Positions 33,008 through 45,016 of a DNA stretch of 64,000 nucleotides are shown piece by piece. Below the pieces are notes generated by a model, which had not been told where the DNA came from, searched no databases, and saw only the letters and a list, made by a program, of their open reading frames with translations. This stretch comes from Hysterium pulicare CBS 123377 (lineage: Eukaryota; Ascomycota; Dothideomycetes; Hysteriales; Hysteriaceae). Made by a program: the position numbers and the translations under genes. Positions within the stretch are counted from its first letter, which is position 1, and each line of letters opens with the position of its first letter. The stretch lies in contig AJFK01001074.1 of the NCBI GenBank assembly GCA_000467715.1, positions 79,651 through 143,650 of the forward strand, in the 5' to 3' direction.

Positions 33008-34094
33008 GTAAAAGTCTTTGGGAATATCTAGGGATGGGAGACTCTCTTGGCATTCTGGATATAATTGATGAGGTTTAAGGGATGGCCTTTTCTAGGGTAT
33101 TAAATATTACTAGCTTGCTTATTGGGAAGGATTTGGGGCCGGCCCATGAGCCGAGTGGCTCTTAAGTAGCTATCCAAATGTCAATCAAAGCATTAAAGCT
33201 ACATCATACGTGAAATTAAGCAGATTTGACCTTGACTTGACATTCCCAGGCAGTGCACGATGCCTCATAATGTCAAGATCTGGTAGAGTACATTCAAGAT
33301 ATACCTTAAAACCTAACTCTAGTATTTAATAGAGAAGAAAAGCGATAATAATATCACTTAGAATATTTTATATTATAATTTAGCCCTTTTCTTCTCTACT
33401 CTTGACTAGAACTGAAGAAGTCTGTTCAAGTAGGATAGATACACGCCAGCAACATTGATCTCAAGTACAGCACCGAGACCAAACCCTCCACGTGCACAGA
33501 TGGCAACTGCTCCCGGACCATAGAGTCTATTATCTCTTTTCCCTATGCAACATCTTCTAACCCGCATGCTTTTCCTAAGTTGGAGGGGAAGGGTGGTTCA
33601 CGTGCGCATATGTAAGCCACAGACGTTGGCCAAAGCTTGCCAGCAATGACATCACCGGCGCTTCCGCGATGGACCCTTCAGCCAGTCGCCAGTCAATCTA
33701 CCTCAGACCTCAAACAGCGACTCCCCCGTCTTTCTTACCGCAGAACACAGCGCCAACTGTTTCAAACACCACAAGTGAGTCCACCGATCAGCAGCCTGAA
33801 CCCGTTTTACATATGTGCCTAATCTTCCCAACCGCCGGGCATTAGTGGCAGTACGCGATTCTAAACGCGATGGATCCAAGTGCTAACAATAGAGTGCACA
33901 GGAATCCTTATAACCTCACGAGAGACCTCTCTGAATTGATTCCACGATGTAAGCTGGCCTTCGTTCTTATTTCCTACCTCTGAAAAAGTTATTTTTCGTG
34001 CCATAGCATTCGCATTTCCCTAGTCATTGCCTGCATCATCCGGCGTTTCTTAGACACCATTTCATTCACCCATTCCACACATCATATAATCAAA
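33008..34094. other. Intergenic / upstream region of PIL1
   Basis: About 1.1 kb. 33290-33410 is very AT-rich and contains a 13-bp inverted repeat (listed separately). CACGTG sites are at 33489-33494 and 33599-33604. A GTAAGC...CCATAG pair at about 33953-34008 could be a 5' UTR intron of PIL1; short ATG-initiated frames at 33670 and ~33870 do not extend into a gene and may be upstream ORFs. Confidence 0.45.
33330..33398. repeat. Inverted repeat, 13-bp arms around an AT-rich centre
   Basis: Left arm TAGAGAAGAAAAG (33330-33342) is exactly complementary to CTTTTCTTCTCTA (33386-33398). The centre is almost pure A/T and partly self-complementary. It could be a hairpin or the remnant of a small element with terminal inverted repeats. 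Confidence 0.7.
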
Positions 34095-35357
34095 ATGGCC
34101 ATATTCACCTATCCTTCAAACCCACCACCTCCTCCTCCTCCTCCACCTGCATATCCGGGTTATCCCACATCTCGAATGCCTTCTCGGTCTCGTTCGCTTA
34201 CCATCCTGCCTACTCGCAACAGGAATCGCTCACTCTCCGTACGCTCCAAAAAGGATTCTGGCGGAGAGAAGTCCGTCCCCAAGCACCGATTTACGATGGC
34301 CTCTCTGCGCGGAATGCAGCAACCCGATCTCTCTAAGAAGCTCTTTAAGCTGATTAAGACCGAGAACCACGCTATCGGCGCCTACGAGACCGCCGGCCGC
34401 GAGAGAATAGCTATTGCGCAACAATTGTCAGAATGGGGAGAAGCCACAAATGACGACGCAATCTCGGAGGTCTCGGATAAATTGGGAGTGCTGATGGCGG
34501 AGATCGCAGAACAGGAGGACATGTACGCACAGAATTTGGAAGATTACAGAGGAGTCTTGAAGCAGATAAGGAATACGGAGAGTTCAGTACAGCCAAGCAG
34601 AGATCATAAGGCCAAGGTACGAGGAGAGCATTGAGGAGATAATGTGAAGGAGCCATATACTTATCAGATATCAGGTCTCCGATGAGATTGCCAAACTCAA
34701 GTACAAAGAACCACAGAGCACTAAGATCGTGCAGCTGGAACAAGAACTCGTTCGCGCAGAAGCACAGAGCTTAGTCGCTGAGGCACAACTTACCAATATC
34801 GTAAGCCAGCCGTCCGCATCTTCATCCCATGTTTCATTCTAACTTCCCTCCAGACTCGCCAAAAATTCAAAGAAGCTTATGACATCCACTTTGCCGCAAC
34901 AATCGAACGCGCCGAGAAACAGATCCTTCTCGCCAAACAAGCTCGTCGTCTCGTGAACCTTCTAGATGACACTCCGATCGTCCCAGGCGACGTACATCCA
35001 CCCTTCGCCGAGGGCGAAGCCGCCCGCCAAATTCTCAACGAAGCCGAAGACGGACTCCGAAGCTGGCAGCCTCGAGTCGAGCCCATCCACTCTAATGCTG
35101 GGAACTTAGGTGCTGGAGCCATGCCTGGTAATCATTCTATTGCGGGGAGCAGTGGACAGTATGGCAGTGAGGTTGGTACGGATGTGGATACCCATCCTGC
35201 GTATAGAGAGAAAGCTACTGGCAGTAGAAGTAGTAGCGGAGAGAGGAGAATTGCGAGCGGCGCCAGCCTTGGGTCAAATGTGGGTGGCGAGGTGCAACCT
35301 CCTTATCCGATCAGCGAATCTGAGAGAAGAGAGGCGGCGCAGGCGGCTGCTGCTTAG
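34095..35357 (+). CDS. PIL1: Eisosome core BAR protein Pil1/Lsp1
   Basis: Exons 34095-34616, 34675-34800 and 34854-35357, 383 residues. Pil1/Lsp1 proteins are F-BAR-like membrane-bending proteins that assemble eisosomes, furrows of the plasma membrane. Matching blocks are MPSRSRSLTILPTRNRNRSLS, FTMASLRGMQQPDLSKKLFKL, ENHAIGAYETAGRERIAIAQQLSEWGE (as a continuous stretch), DYRGVLKQIRNTESSVQPSR, VQLEQELVRAEAQSLVAEA and FAATIERAEKQILLAKQ. The BAR region spans about residues 70-285. The N-terminus carries a run of nine prolines, and the C-terminal ~90 residues are disordered, Ser/Gly-rich. Fungi have several paralogues (PilA/PilB type); which one this is cannot be decided here. Confidence 0.95.
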
Positions 35358-36743
35358 TAGCGCTACTATCGTCTTGGTGAGATCGTGGTAATGCGGATGG
35401 CGACTCCGATGTTCTTTTGCCTATGACTTTCAGTGCTATTTCTAGGCTCCCATTTACGGGTCTTGGGTGGACGAGGCAACATGTTATATCATTATTGATC
35501 TGGTTATGCTTTTCTTTGGGGCGGATGGAAGGGATTGTCCTATACCTCTGATTCGCATCAGAATACTTAATGAACTTATGATATGCTTTTCAACATGATC
35601 TTTCTCAATTTCCCCTCTGAACAATTTTTCCTTCACATCACTAATGCTGACCTCCCTCTCTTCTCCCTCTTTTCCCACTTCTCCCTCTTTCCTTAGCTCA
35701 ACACCTCACCATAACCCATCTTAAAACTACTGCGCAATCTGCTCATCCGCATAGCCCCTTCCATCCGGCATCCATTTCGGCCCTGGATTCCTTTCCCCTT
35801 TCTTCCTTCAATTACTATGAACATCTTTCTTCGGGGGCGGCCGTCTCCAATGAATCTTCCTTAACTTACTCTCATCGATTACTTTGATCATTTCGAGCAT
35901 CGCATCATCCTTGTCCTTCAATTTGAGGGCATTTTGAGTAGAAATGTTTGATGTTGCGGATTTTAGTCAGAATACTTAAAAAACGTTTTAAGGAGTATAT
36001 TCAACGTCGAATTCAAGGACGAAATTGGCTTGAGATATGTGCTTTGTAGGCAGAGATGCAAGGTTGAATTTGATATGCCTACGACACATTGTGGCGTAGA
36101 GTTAACTTGAAAGATATACTTCAATTTAAATACTCAAAAGGTTTTAAGATACTATAGCTTAAAGAGCACGTAGACTTAAGCAAGGAAGAGACTTGAAGCT
36201 TCTGGGATATACGGATGGCGTTGCGTGAGTGTGATTAGTTTGTAGCTTTGGCTCTGTTAAGCGGCAGGGCGGACTCTCCTTCAATGTAGGTCAGATTTTG
36301 AGTAGAATATGCCTTTCAAGCTGGTTTACAACATTTCTAAGAGACTAAATTGATTAGAAAGATGGTTCTCAATTCAGTTGGAGACTGCTCGTAGAGATGG
36401 TAGACAGTTGATGGCATCCCCGCCTGCCAAGACAGGATCCGTGTCCTCTTTGACAAGATTCAAGCGAGGCTTATGGTCATTAGTGCCTAGGTAGTTTTCA
36501 CCAGAGTTGACATCGAGGAGCAAACGGCCAGGTGGTACTTTCTCCAGGCAGCTATATCCTATATTGTTGTCTTGGGCTAAGTTGTGCCCCTTCGCTTTAT
36601 ACCCTTGTTGACATTATTTTCAACACCAAGCTCCAACGTCAAGCCCACAATCCCCACGATCACTATTCACCACCGCATCCCAATCCCACACCCACCGAAC
36701 ACCACTCTACATATTCGTCCCGAGCTTCCCGGGCAATTTGAAT
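35358..36743. other. Intergenic, no supported gene
   Basis: 1.4 kb. The interval 35930-36330 is AT-rich with repeated CTTAA/TTTTAAG words and no open frame of note; it could be degenerate repeat sequence. The final 150 bp (36600-36743) are C-rich and probably the SEC24 leader. Confidence 0.5.
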
Positions 36744-39548
36744 ATGGAAAGCTACGATTCTGCTCCCGGCCAGCAAAAAAAGAAGCGTGCTTATGCCGCT
36801 CAGGCATATGATTTTGGTGCAAATGCCGGCGCAGGCGGTGGACAACCTCCTCCCCCAGGAGGAGCTCCTTTGCCGGGTGCACCTATGCCAGGCGCCCCTA
36901 TCGCGGGTGCGAATTATCCTACGCCCGGTTATCCGACTCCTGGTATGCCTCAATCGCCGCAGGAACCTTTAGCAGCTCAATTCGGACAAATGAATCTGGG
37001 ACCCCAGCCTGTCCAAGCCGCCCCACAAGCGCAACCAGCGGCGGCAATGCCTATCAATCAGTTGTACCCAACTGATCTTGTATCCCAACCCTTTAATGTT
37101 ATGGAATTGGATCTCCCACCTCCCCAGATCAATCTACCCCCAAATGTACGTGCATTCGAGCTATCAAGGTTTATCTACTGACCCGCGCAGACGAGTGCAA
37201 CGCCTTCGCCGTATGCAAATTGCCCTCCCAAGTTTGTCCGATCAACGTTGAACTGCGTCCCTACCACACATTCGCTCCTGAAGAAGTCACGGCTCCCGTT
37301 TGCTCTCGTCATTCAACCTTACACATCCTTACATGATGCCGAAGACCCAGTCCCAGTCGTCCCAGATCAAGTGATATCAAGATGTAGGAGGTGTCGAGCA
37401 TATATCAATCCTTTTGTCACGTTTTTAGACCACGGGCACAGGTGGAGATGTAATATGTGTAATCTGACGAACGATGTTCCTCAGGCATTTGATTGGGATT
37501 CGGCTGCCCAGAAGAGTGTGGATAGATGGCAGAGACCGGAACTCAATTACGCGGTCTGCGAATTTGTGGCTCCACAAGAGTATATGGTTCGGCCACCACA
37601 GCCTCTGGTTTACCTATTCCTTTTCGACGTCAGCTATGCAGCCGTCACCAACGGACTGCTAGCTACCAGCGCAAGATGCATCATGGAGAGCTTGGATAGG
37701 ATACCAAATGCCGACCGGAGAACTCGAGTTGGCTTTATGGCTGTCGATTCAAGTTTGCATTACTTTTCTATTCCCAGAGACGGAAGTGAATATAACGAAC
37801 CTAGTATGCTGGTTGTCAGTGATCTCGATGAACCTTTCTTGCCAACTCCCCAGGATTTGTTAGTAAATCTGTCGGAATGCCGAGCCAACGTGGAGACTTT
37901 TCTTGAGAAGCTTCAGTCCATGTTCCAGGACACCCCGATTACTGCGTCCGCGATGGGTTCCGCACTTCGAGCGGGTCATAAGTTAGTGTCGCCAGTCGGT
38001 GGAAAGATCACCGTTCTCAGCGCGACATTACCGAATGTTGGATATGGCAAATTGGATATGCGAGAGGATAAGAAGATGCTTGGAACAAGTAAAGAGGGCA
38101 GCTTATTGCAGACCGCAAACAGCTTTTACAAGAGTTTTGCTGTCGAATGCTCAAAGAACCAAGTTTCCATTGATATGTTTCTCTTCTCGTCGCAATACCA
38201 GGATGTGGCGACGCTCAGCAACTTGCCAAGATACACTGGCGGTCAAACATATTTCTACCCAGGATGGAATGCTGCAAGATCTGAAGATGCTATCAAATTT
38301 GCTCGGGAATTTAGTGACTACCTTTCAGCTGAAATTGGCCTCGAAGCTGTCCTTCGAGTTCGAGCTACGACTGGTCTCCGCATGAGCACATTCTACGGAA
38401 ACTTCTTCAACCGTAGTTCGGATCTATGCGCTTTCCCTGCATTTCCTCGCGACCAGGCTTATGTGGTCGAGGTCGCCATTGATGAGACTATCACGAAACC
38501 TTACGTGTGTATGCAGGCAGCGGTTCTCCATACAACTTGTAATGGCGAAAGGAGGATAAGAGTACTGACGCTTGCGCTACCCACTACTGAAATTCTCGCA
38601 CCCATCTATGCATCAGCCGACCAATCTGCAATTGCAGTATACTTCAGTCATAAAGCGGTCGAGAGGGCGCTAGGTAGCGGTCTTGAAGCCGCTCGTGATG
38701 CTCTACAAGCCAAGATCATCGAGCTCCTACAGACTTATCGAAAGGAGCTTGCGGGTGGAAATATGGGAGGTGGTGGTCTGCAATTGCCCCATAACCTTCG
38801 GGCTTTGCCAGTCTTATTCCTAGGCTTGATGAAGAATGTAGGTAATAAGATGAACGGCTTAGAACGGGATACTGACTATCTCAGGTCGGCCTTCGAAAAT
38901 CCGCTCAGATTCCATCTGACCTCCGCGCAGCCGCACTCTGCCTTCTCTCAACTTTGCCACTTCCTCTGATGATACAGTATATGTACCCCAAGTTCTACTC
39001 GCTCCATGATATGCCCGACAACGCAGGCGTTCCCGACCCTACCACGGGCGAAATATTCCTTCCACCGGCCTGCAACCTCTCCTCTGAACGTATTGTACCA
39101 TACGGTCTCTACCTCATTGACGACGGCGTGAACCAATTCCTCTGGGTAGGGCGGGATGCCGTTCCGGCTCTACTTCTGGATGTCTTCGGTATTGAGGATC
39201 GCACTGCGATCAAACAAGGCAAAACCACCATGCCAATTCTAGACAATGAGTTCAACGAGCGGGTCAGGGCTGTCCTTGATAAGAGTAAAGATCACCGAGC
39301 GAAGGGTGTTGGTAGCATTGTCGTTCCCACTCTTTATATTATTAAGGAGGATGGAGACCCAAGCCTGAAGCTCTGGGCGCAGACTTTGCTCGTGGAGGAT
39401 AGAGCGGACCAGGGAGTCTCTTTACAGCAGTGGATGGGCATGTTGAGAGAGAAGGTGAGTCCTGACCCTTCTGATGTGCCATTGATACTCTCAACCTGGC
39501 CCGACTGAAGTGTACCCTACTAACACTTCGAACCAGGTTGTCCAATAG
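36744..39548 (+). CDS. SEC24: COPII coat cargo adaptor Sec24
   Basis: Exons 36744-37145, 37191-38837, 38885-39454 and 39537-39548, 876 residues. Sec24 pairs with Sec23 and selects cargo for vesicles leaving the ER. The first ~135 residues are Pro/Gly/Ala/Gln-rich. A zinc finger follows with C199, C202, C221 and C224 (CRRC...CNMC), then the trunk ([24 protein letters not shown]), beta-sandwich, helical domain ([21 protein letters not shown], formed only after splicing 38838-38884) and gelsolin-like domain ([17 protein letters not shown]). The last coding exon is tiny, encoding VVQ and a stop. The ATG at 36744 is used because the frame upstream has only a TTG. Confidence 0.96.
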
Positions 39549-42500
39549 ACTTGATCGACGTCGGAGGATTTTGGTAGTGTCTTGGCATGTCTAAAGTCGC
39601 TTGTTGATTGTGCGACTCGAAGAGGGCGGTGAGGGAGATTAGCAAGGAAGTGCTGAAAGCCATCGATATTCAGTGTAGTACAGCGTTCCGAAATGCAGAA
39701 ATGCCCATGAGCCATGAGTGGGGTTTGTTGCTTCGTTTTGATTGTGTGACGTTTGATGGACTGCGTGCTATGTGCTGCGTTGCCCAACTTTACTTTTCAT
39801 CTTCGATTACCCCTCTCTTTGTGAGACCGACAGATCGTGCGTCGGGACACTGCATGTTGTGGCGGCGCGCGACGGAACAGTGCTTCTAGGCTGTGGATTG
39901 GAAGTGGGAAGGTTTTCGCGGATGGCGTTGGTTAGAACAGGCAAACGCCTGAGGAATTCTGAGGAGGTGGGCTACTTGGTGACCTTCCTAAGAGATGATA
40001 CGTTCAGTGAAAGGTTATTACCGGTGTTGCAGCTGCTTCACTCCACTATGATTATAAACTTCTTGCCGAACAACAGTATACATCAGAAAATTCCCCTGAC
40101 AGGTCTCTCGAGCCCACCTCAATATTCTTCATTACTGACTTTCTATATAGATGATTTGGACCGAAGGAAGAACCTCTAAATCGTTGGGCTGCCTGAGTCT
40201 TAGTGAGCAGTCATGCGTAGAGTGTGCACATTTTTGAAATGGTAGGAAAAGGCAATGGTTTGCCTCACTATCGTGACAGCTGTTGGCACTACGTAGGTAG
40301 GTAGGCTTCGAAAGGTAATGATAGAGCTTAGTAATAACCTACCTCACTTACCGATACACAACATCCGAACCACGCTTTTCATGGCCTGCCCAGGAGATGA
40401 TATTAGGCATTCTCATCTTCTCAATTAGCAGCTATTGCCATTCGGACTCCACGGCGGGCGGTCGCTCGAGTCTGACACCGGCGGTCTGTAATGTGTTGCA
40501 GTCCGCCATCTCACAGCGGCATTCCTCGTGACTCAAGTAGGTATCCACCTAGCTTATTGCCACTTAAGCCTCCTCGTTTCAATAAGATCGAGTTATCCGG
40601 CCCGACATCTGGAGCCACGTTGTGACGACCATGGCACGGATGGAGAGCGGGTATGTCAATGAACCGGTTTCGGATAAGAGTCAGGCACCGAGTGTCAACC
40701 TTTCCTTTCTTTCGCTCTGTTTCTGACATTCGGCCGAACATGTTGCCTTTCGAGACCTGGGACTCGAGGTTCGACTTATCTTTTCCGCTGCTTAGATTTC
40801 GAAATATCGATTACGGGACCATATCAACTCTTTATATGGGAATAGGAAATATGGCATCATGATATGATTTCCCAGGAATGTTTTCTGAGCTACGCAATAA
40901 TCTACGGCAATCTAATTTAGTGGCTCTGTTCCTGATATCCCGGCGTTGGGACCTAATTCACCATACAGGAAACAGAACCTTTGATGCAAAAATGGCGCTG
41001 ATTCATGTATGTGCTGGAGTCACACATCCCACATCACATCTTAAATGCGGTAATATGAAAGGCTGTCAGAGACAACATGAGACTCACCGCCTCAATCAAT
41101 CCTCTTCTCCCACACAGCCTCACTGTCACAACATTCCCAAGCTGACAATATGGACCCTACTGACATGAACGAGAGTTTGCCAATGGCCGGCCGCTTAAAG
41201 CGCGGGATGCCTAGCTTTTCGCTTCAGCAAGGTACAGAGGTACTTTACTCTGGTGGATCACGTTCGACTGCAGCCCTTGCAGCCGCGCCTGTCTTTACGT
41301 TTTTAGCTCACTGATCCGCCAATGACCGTGTTGGGAGGCGGTCAGCTATGCGGTCGAGAGGGCGGACCTTGGGACTATCTTTCTGCTGACGACTCTCGAG
41401 GCTTCCTTGCTGGAACTTGTTCGAGAATCGGTGTTGGCATGCCCCGCCAGAGCCGTGTTCAGCCATTCGAACGTTTTGAGCACTCTCGCGGCATGTGAAG
41501 CCGGGCGGTGAGACTTGAGATGTTCATCCTTTTGGCGGCGGCAGTGGGTGAAACTGCCCTGGATTCCTGGATATGTGATGCTCAGACTCGTCCGCGCAAG
41601 GAGCTGGCGTATGTCTGGGAGAGACGCGGTTTCTTTTTTTAATCTGGAGAGGGGGATATCTCGGAAGCGCTATTAACCTGACCCCAAGCCCGGCTGCTTG
41701 CAACCTGCACCTATCTCGAGTTCTTCCTGCCAGACGACGGCTTGCATGTGAGCGGTTGCTGGGACACGGCTTGGGTTGTATTTCTCATCCAGCCTGCTAC
41801 TTGCTGAGCGATCTTCCATACGTGCGCGCTACTGCGACATCAGCCGTACGGCCCACAGGTTTCTCGGCCTGGCTGCGAGGTTGGCGTGCTCAACACCAAG
41901 TTCCAACTCGACTCGGTTGCGTTGCGACTCTTGCTGCAGATCTTTGTCCGTGTTGCTGAACCCCAGCCCCCACCAGCCCCCAGGCTCAGGGCCGCGACCC
42001 AAGGGCGCTAGTTAGGTACTCTACGTGCATCAAGCCGTGCCTTTCAACCCCTCGCTGCTCCGCAATTCGACCTCGAGTCTTCGCAAGACCACACGCAACA
42101 AACGTCTATCTATCCGACCACTCACAGCTGTCCGTTATTCCGCACTCGCTCTGTGCGTCCAGGAGCCGCACTGTAGCCGTCGTGTTGCCCGTGCTCTGCA
42201 GCTGCGTCCCTCTGAGATCTGCTTGGTGGCGGGGATCGCCCTCCAGTAGTCTTATCAGCGTCACTGAATCTCCGTCTCTCCTCTGCATCATCACCACTCT
42301 TCCTTTCACGACTTCTTACTTTTGACGAATGACGACGGCAACGGCAACGGCTTTTAGTTGGCTTCCTATTAATCTACGACCAGAGTATTAACCGCCGAGA
42401 TTGTCATTTTTTGTATGTCGACACAACAACCCTCCCAAGCCACTGTCAGATTCGCCGTTTCAGCCTTCCTCCAACCCCTCGTGGAAGGACACACTCTTCG

Positions 42501-42712
42501 AAAACGATAGTAACCGCACTTCTGGACGACAAACATCCCTCCTATATCGATCCGCGTAATACCGCAGTCACCGGCCGTCTGGCCTTTGCGAAGGAGCCGT
42601 CAGTCGAACCAGCAGTTCAGGCAACGCGCATATTGCAGGCCGAGCTGTCCGTCTTCACGCCGGGACCGCAATCGACAATAGAGCAGGCCGTCGAGATACG
42701 GTCGCATGCGCC
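39549..42712. other. 3.2 kb gap: SEC24 3' flank and long upstream region of the C2H2 gene
   Basis: No supported protein gene. Frames such as 39608-39889 and 39772-40179 lack conserved features. From about 41,700 on the sequence is rich in short CT tracts and GC, which suggests a long transcribed leader of the zinc-finger gene; a 31-codon upstream ORF is listed separately. Confidence 0.5.
42415..42510 (+). other. Upstream ORF in the leader of the C2H2 gene (31 codons)
   Basis: ATG at 42415 opens a frame of 31 codons, ending at TAG 42508-42510, 202 bp before the main start codon and in a different frame. It begins MSTQQPSQATVRF and ends LRKR. It may reduce translation of the downstream factor; alternatively it is a first exon spliced differently. 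Evidence is position only. Confidence 0.35.
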
Positions 42713-45016
42713 ATGTCTGGATTTCAAGCCGTAAACACTACTTTGAGCGTCCCGGAGCAACCGCAAGGCCGGCATGGGGAAGAAACCACACCTACAACTC
42801 CCCGACCGTCTACCTTCTTTGCCGAACCACGGCCCAAAGAAGACCCTCGAGGTGAGGACCCCTCTGCGAAAACGCCCACTCGCAACAGTTTTGGCGGCCT
42901 ATCTGGTCAGCGACCATTACCTTCCTCACCTTTCACGCCCCAGCGAGAGATTAGCAAAACGCCAAGTCGAAATGGGGCATTAAGCAGGGAGAACTCGCAT
43001 AGGTCAACACATTCAGTAGATTCTCAGGATATTGAAATGGGCGGGGATGAGGAGATTCGTGATGGGTCGGACAATGAGAGCGTGACCAGCGACACGAACA
43101 GACCTTCGAAAAAGAAGAAAGGGCAGCGGTTCTTTTGCACCGAGTTTCCTCCCTGCCAGTTGTCCTTTACGAGGAGTGAGCATCTGGCGAGGCACATTCG
43201 GTAGGTTTTGCAAGGATTTACACGTTTGGTGGCATTATACTAATAGTCCTATAGCAAGCATACGGGCGAACGACCCTTCCAATGCCACTGCTCCCGTCGC
43301 TTTTCCCGTCTGGATAACCTACGCCAGCATGCGCAAACAGTTCACGTAAATGAGGATATCCCAGGTGATTCGTTGGCAGCGACTGGTACCAGATTCCAGA
43401 GACAGATACGAACCGATCGAGTCAGGCCGCCTGGCAGTCGTTCTCGGGCAAATACCTTAGGCAGTCAGGGAGGACACAGCCGAGGACATAGCAGGAATCT
43501 CTCTGCTTCCAGCATCACTTCCACTGCTTCGAGCATGAGCGTAAACACGCCGCAAGATGCAAGACGCCGGCCGCCCCCACTTGCGATGGCCAACGACGGC
43601 GCAGCAAGGGCAAGACTTTCATTGGATACCTACAACCCTCCTTTGATGGGAAGTCCGGGGCCACAAATTGTCAGCTATGGCAGTCAATCCCCAAGCGGTG
43701 TAACTACACCGACCTCCGCCACCTTCTCTACTGGAACTGGAAGCCCCAGTAGATTCCCATCTGGTTTGGGATCACCTATATCTTCCGCACAGCGGCCTTT
43801 GACTTGGGGCTCAAGGACTCCAGGTCGCAGGCTTTCAGTGCCATCTGGAGCGAACCCCTTCCAAGGACCTCCTGGATCGACCGGTTTTCCCCCGCCGTAC
43901 GTTACCCCGTTGCCATCTTCCACGTCATCCACATTTTCTGGACAGATTAGCCTGTTCGCAAGTCCCACGGGTTCCAATTTCCCAGAGTCAAGAAGGGAGT
44001 CCAATGCAGGTGAAGCTGATTGGCGGCGCCGCACATGGCACCCTGGAACGTATACAAGTCTTGGCCCACGTCCGGCAACCAGTGGTTTAAGTTACTATCA
44101 GACGCCTGATGCTCCCCAACCGTCCTTCTCCTCCCAGCCTGCTGCTAGTCAAACCACAAGGCTTCCTGGTATTGAAAGCTTCGATCATGCGCCACCTCCT
44201 CCACCCCTTCCACGGCGAGAGCCAAGCCCTATGCAGATCGACACCCCTAATCGCCCAGCTACTTATCATGCTCCCCAGGAGCCGCAACCTGCTATACCCC
44301 CACGATCTGAGGACCGCCCGAGAATTTCTTGGGATACTTCCTTGCAAAAGGGAATTCACCGTCTCGAGATCACCAGCCCTAACCCTCCCAGAGAACAACA
44401 TGGTTGGTCACTGCGTCAAGGACAGCCAACGGCTGTTAGGCCTCTCACAGCTCCACATCCAGGATACTACAGCCAGCAGGGTTCAAATACCATTCCTGAA
44501 CAGGTGCCAATACCTCCCAGAAACCCAGATCGAGATACTCGCGAACGGCCCACGACTCCTAAGAGAGCCAAACGTCACGGATGGTACAATGGCCCGTTGT
44601 CATTAACGCAACAAGCGACATCCCAACAAAGCCGAGTCGTTCAGCGCACGTCGCCGGAGGATTCAAGTAGTAGCGAAGGTGTGCCGACACCTTCAAGCTC
44701 CTCCCTCAGTGAGTACCATCCGGCCATTGTTCACAGTAACGGCTTAATCGAATCCCATCCTCCGGGTGTTTCGATTGAAGAACAATCAAAGACAGGGTTG
44801 CCACCTCGAATTGGGGACAGGAACTCTATACCTCATCAACCGTACGGGAATGTCAATCTGGCGAATGCTGGATACCGTATGCAGACTGATAACGGTAGAC
44901 GCCCTATGCAATTCGGACCTCCTCATCCACCCCCTGGCGCTAATGACATGAGGCGACTTGAGGCTCTCGTAGCTGTCGCTACCGGTGAGCAGCAAGCGGT
45001 AGATCAAAGAATTTGA
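42713..45016 (+). CDS. C2H2 zinc-finger transcription factor (Adr1/Rgm1/Usv1 type)
   Basis: Exons 42713-43200 and 43255-45016, 749 residues. Two adjacent fingers bind DNA. Finger 1, [18 protein letters not shown] followed by LARHIRKH, has the cysteine spacing C-x5-C. Finger 2, [18 protein letters not shown] then AQTVH, has the short C-x-C spacing common in this fungal subgroup. They are joined by the canonical HTGERPF linker; the intron splits the Arg codon in HIRKH. The fingers sit near residues 143-195, preceded by KKKKGQR. The remaining ~550 residues are disordered, rich in Ser, Pro, Gly and Thr, with no other domain. Target genes and regulon cannot be told. The leader may be long and carry an upstream ORF. 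Confidence 0.9.

Noticed and set aside
39608-40179. Two overlapping plus frames after SEC24
   Set aside because: Stop-limited noise in the 3' flank; no splice partners or motifs.
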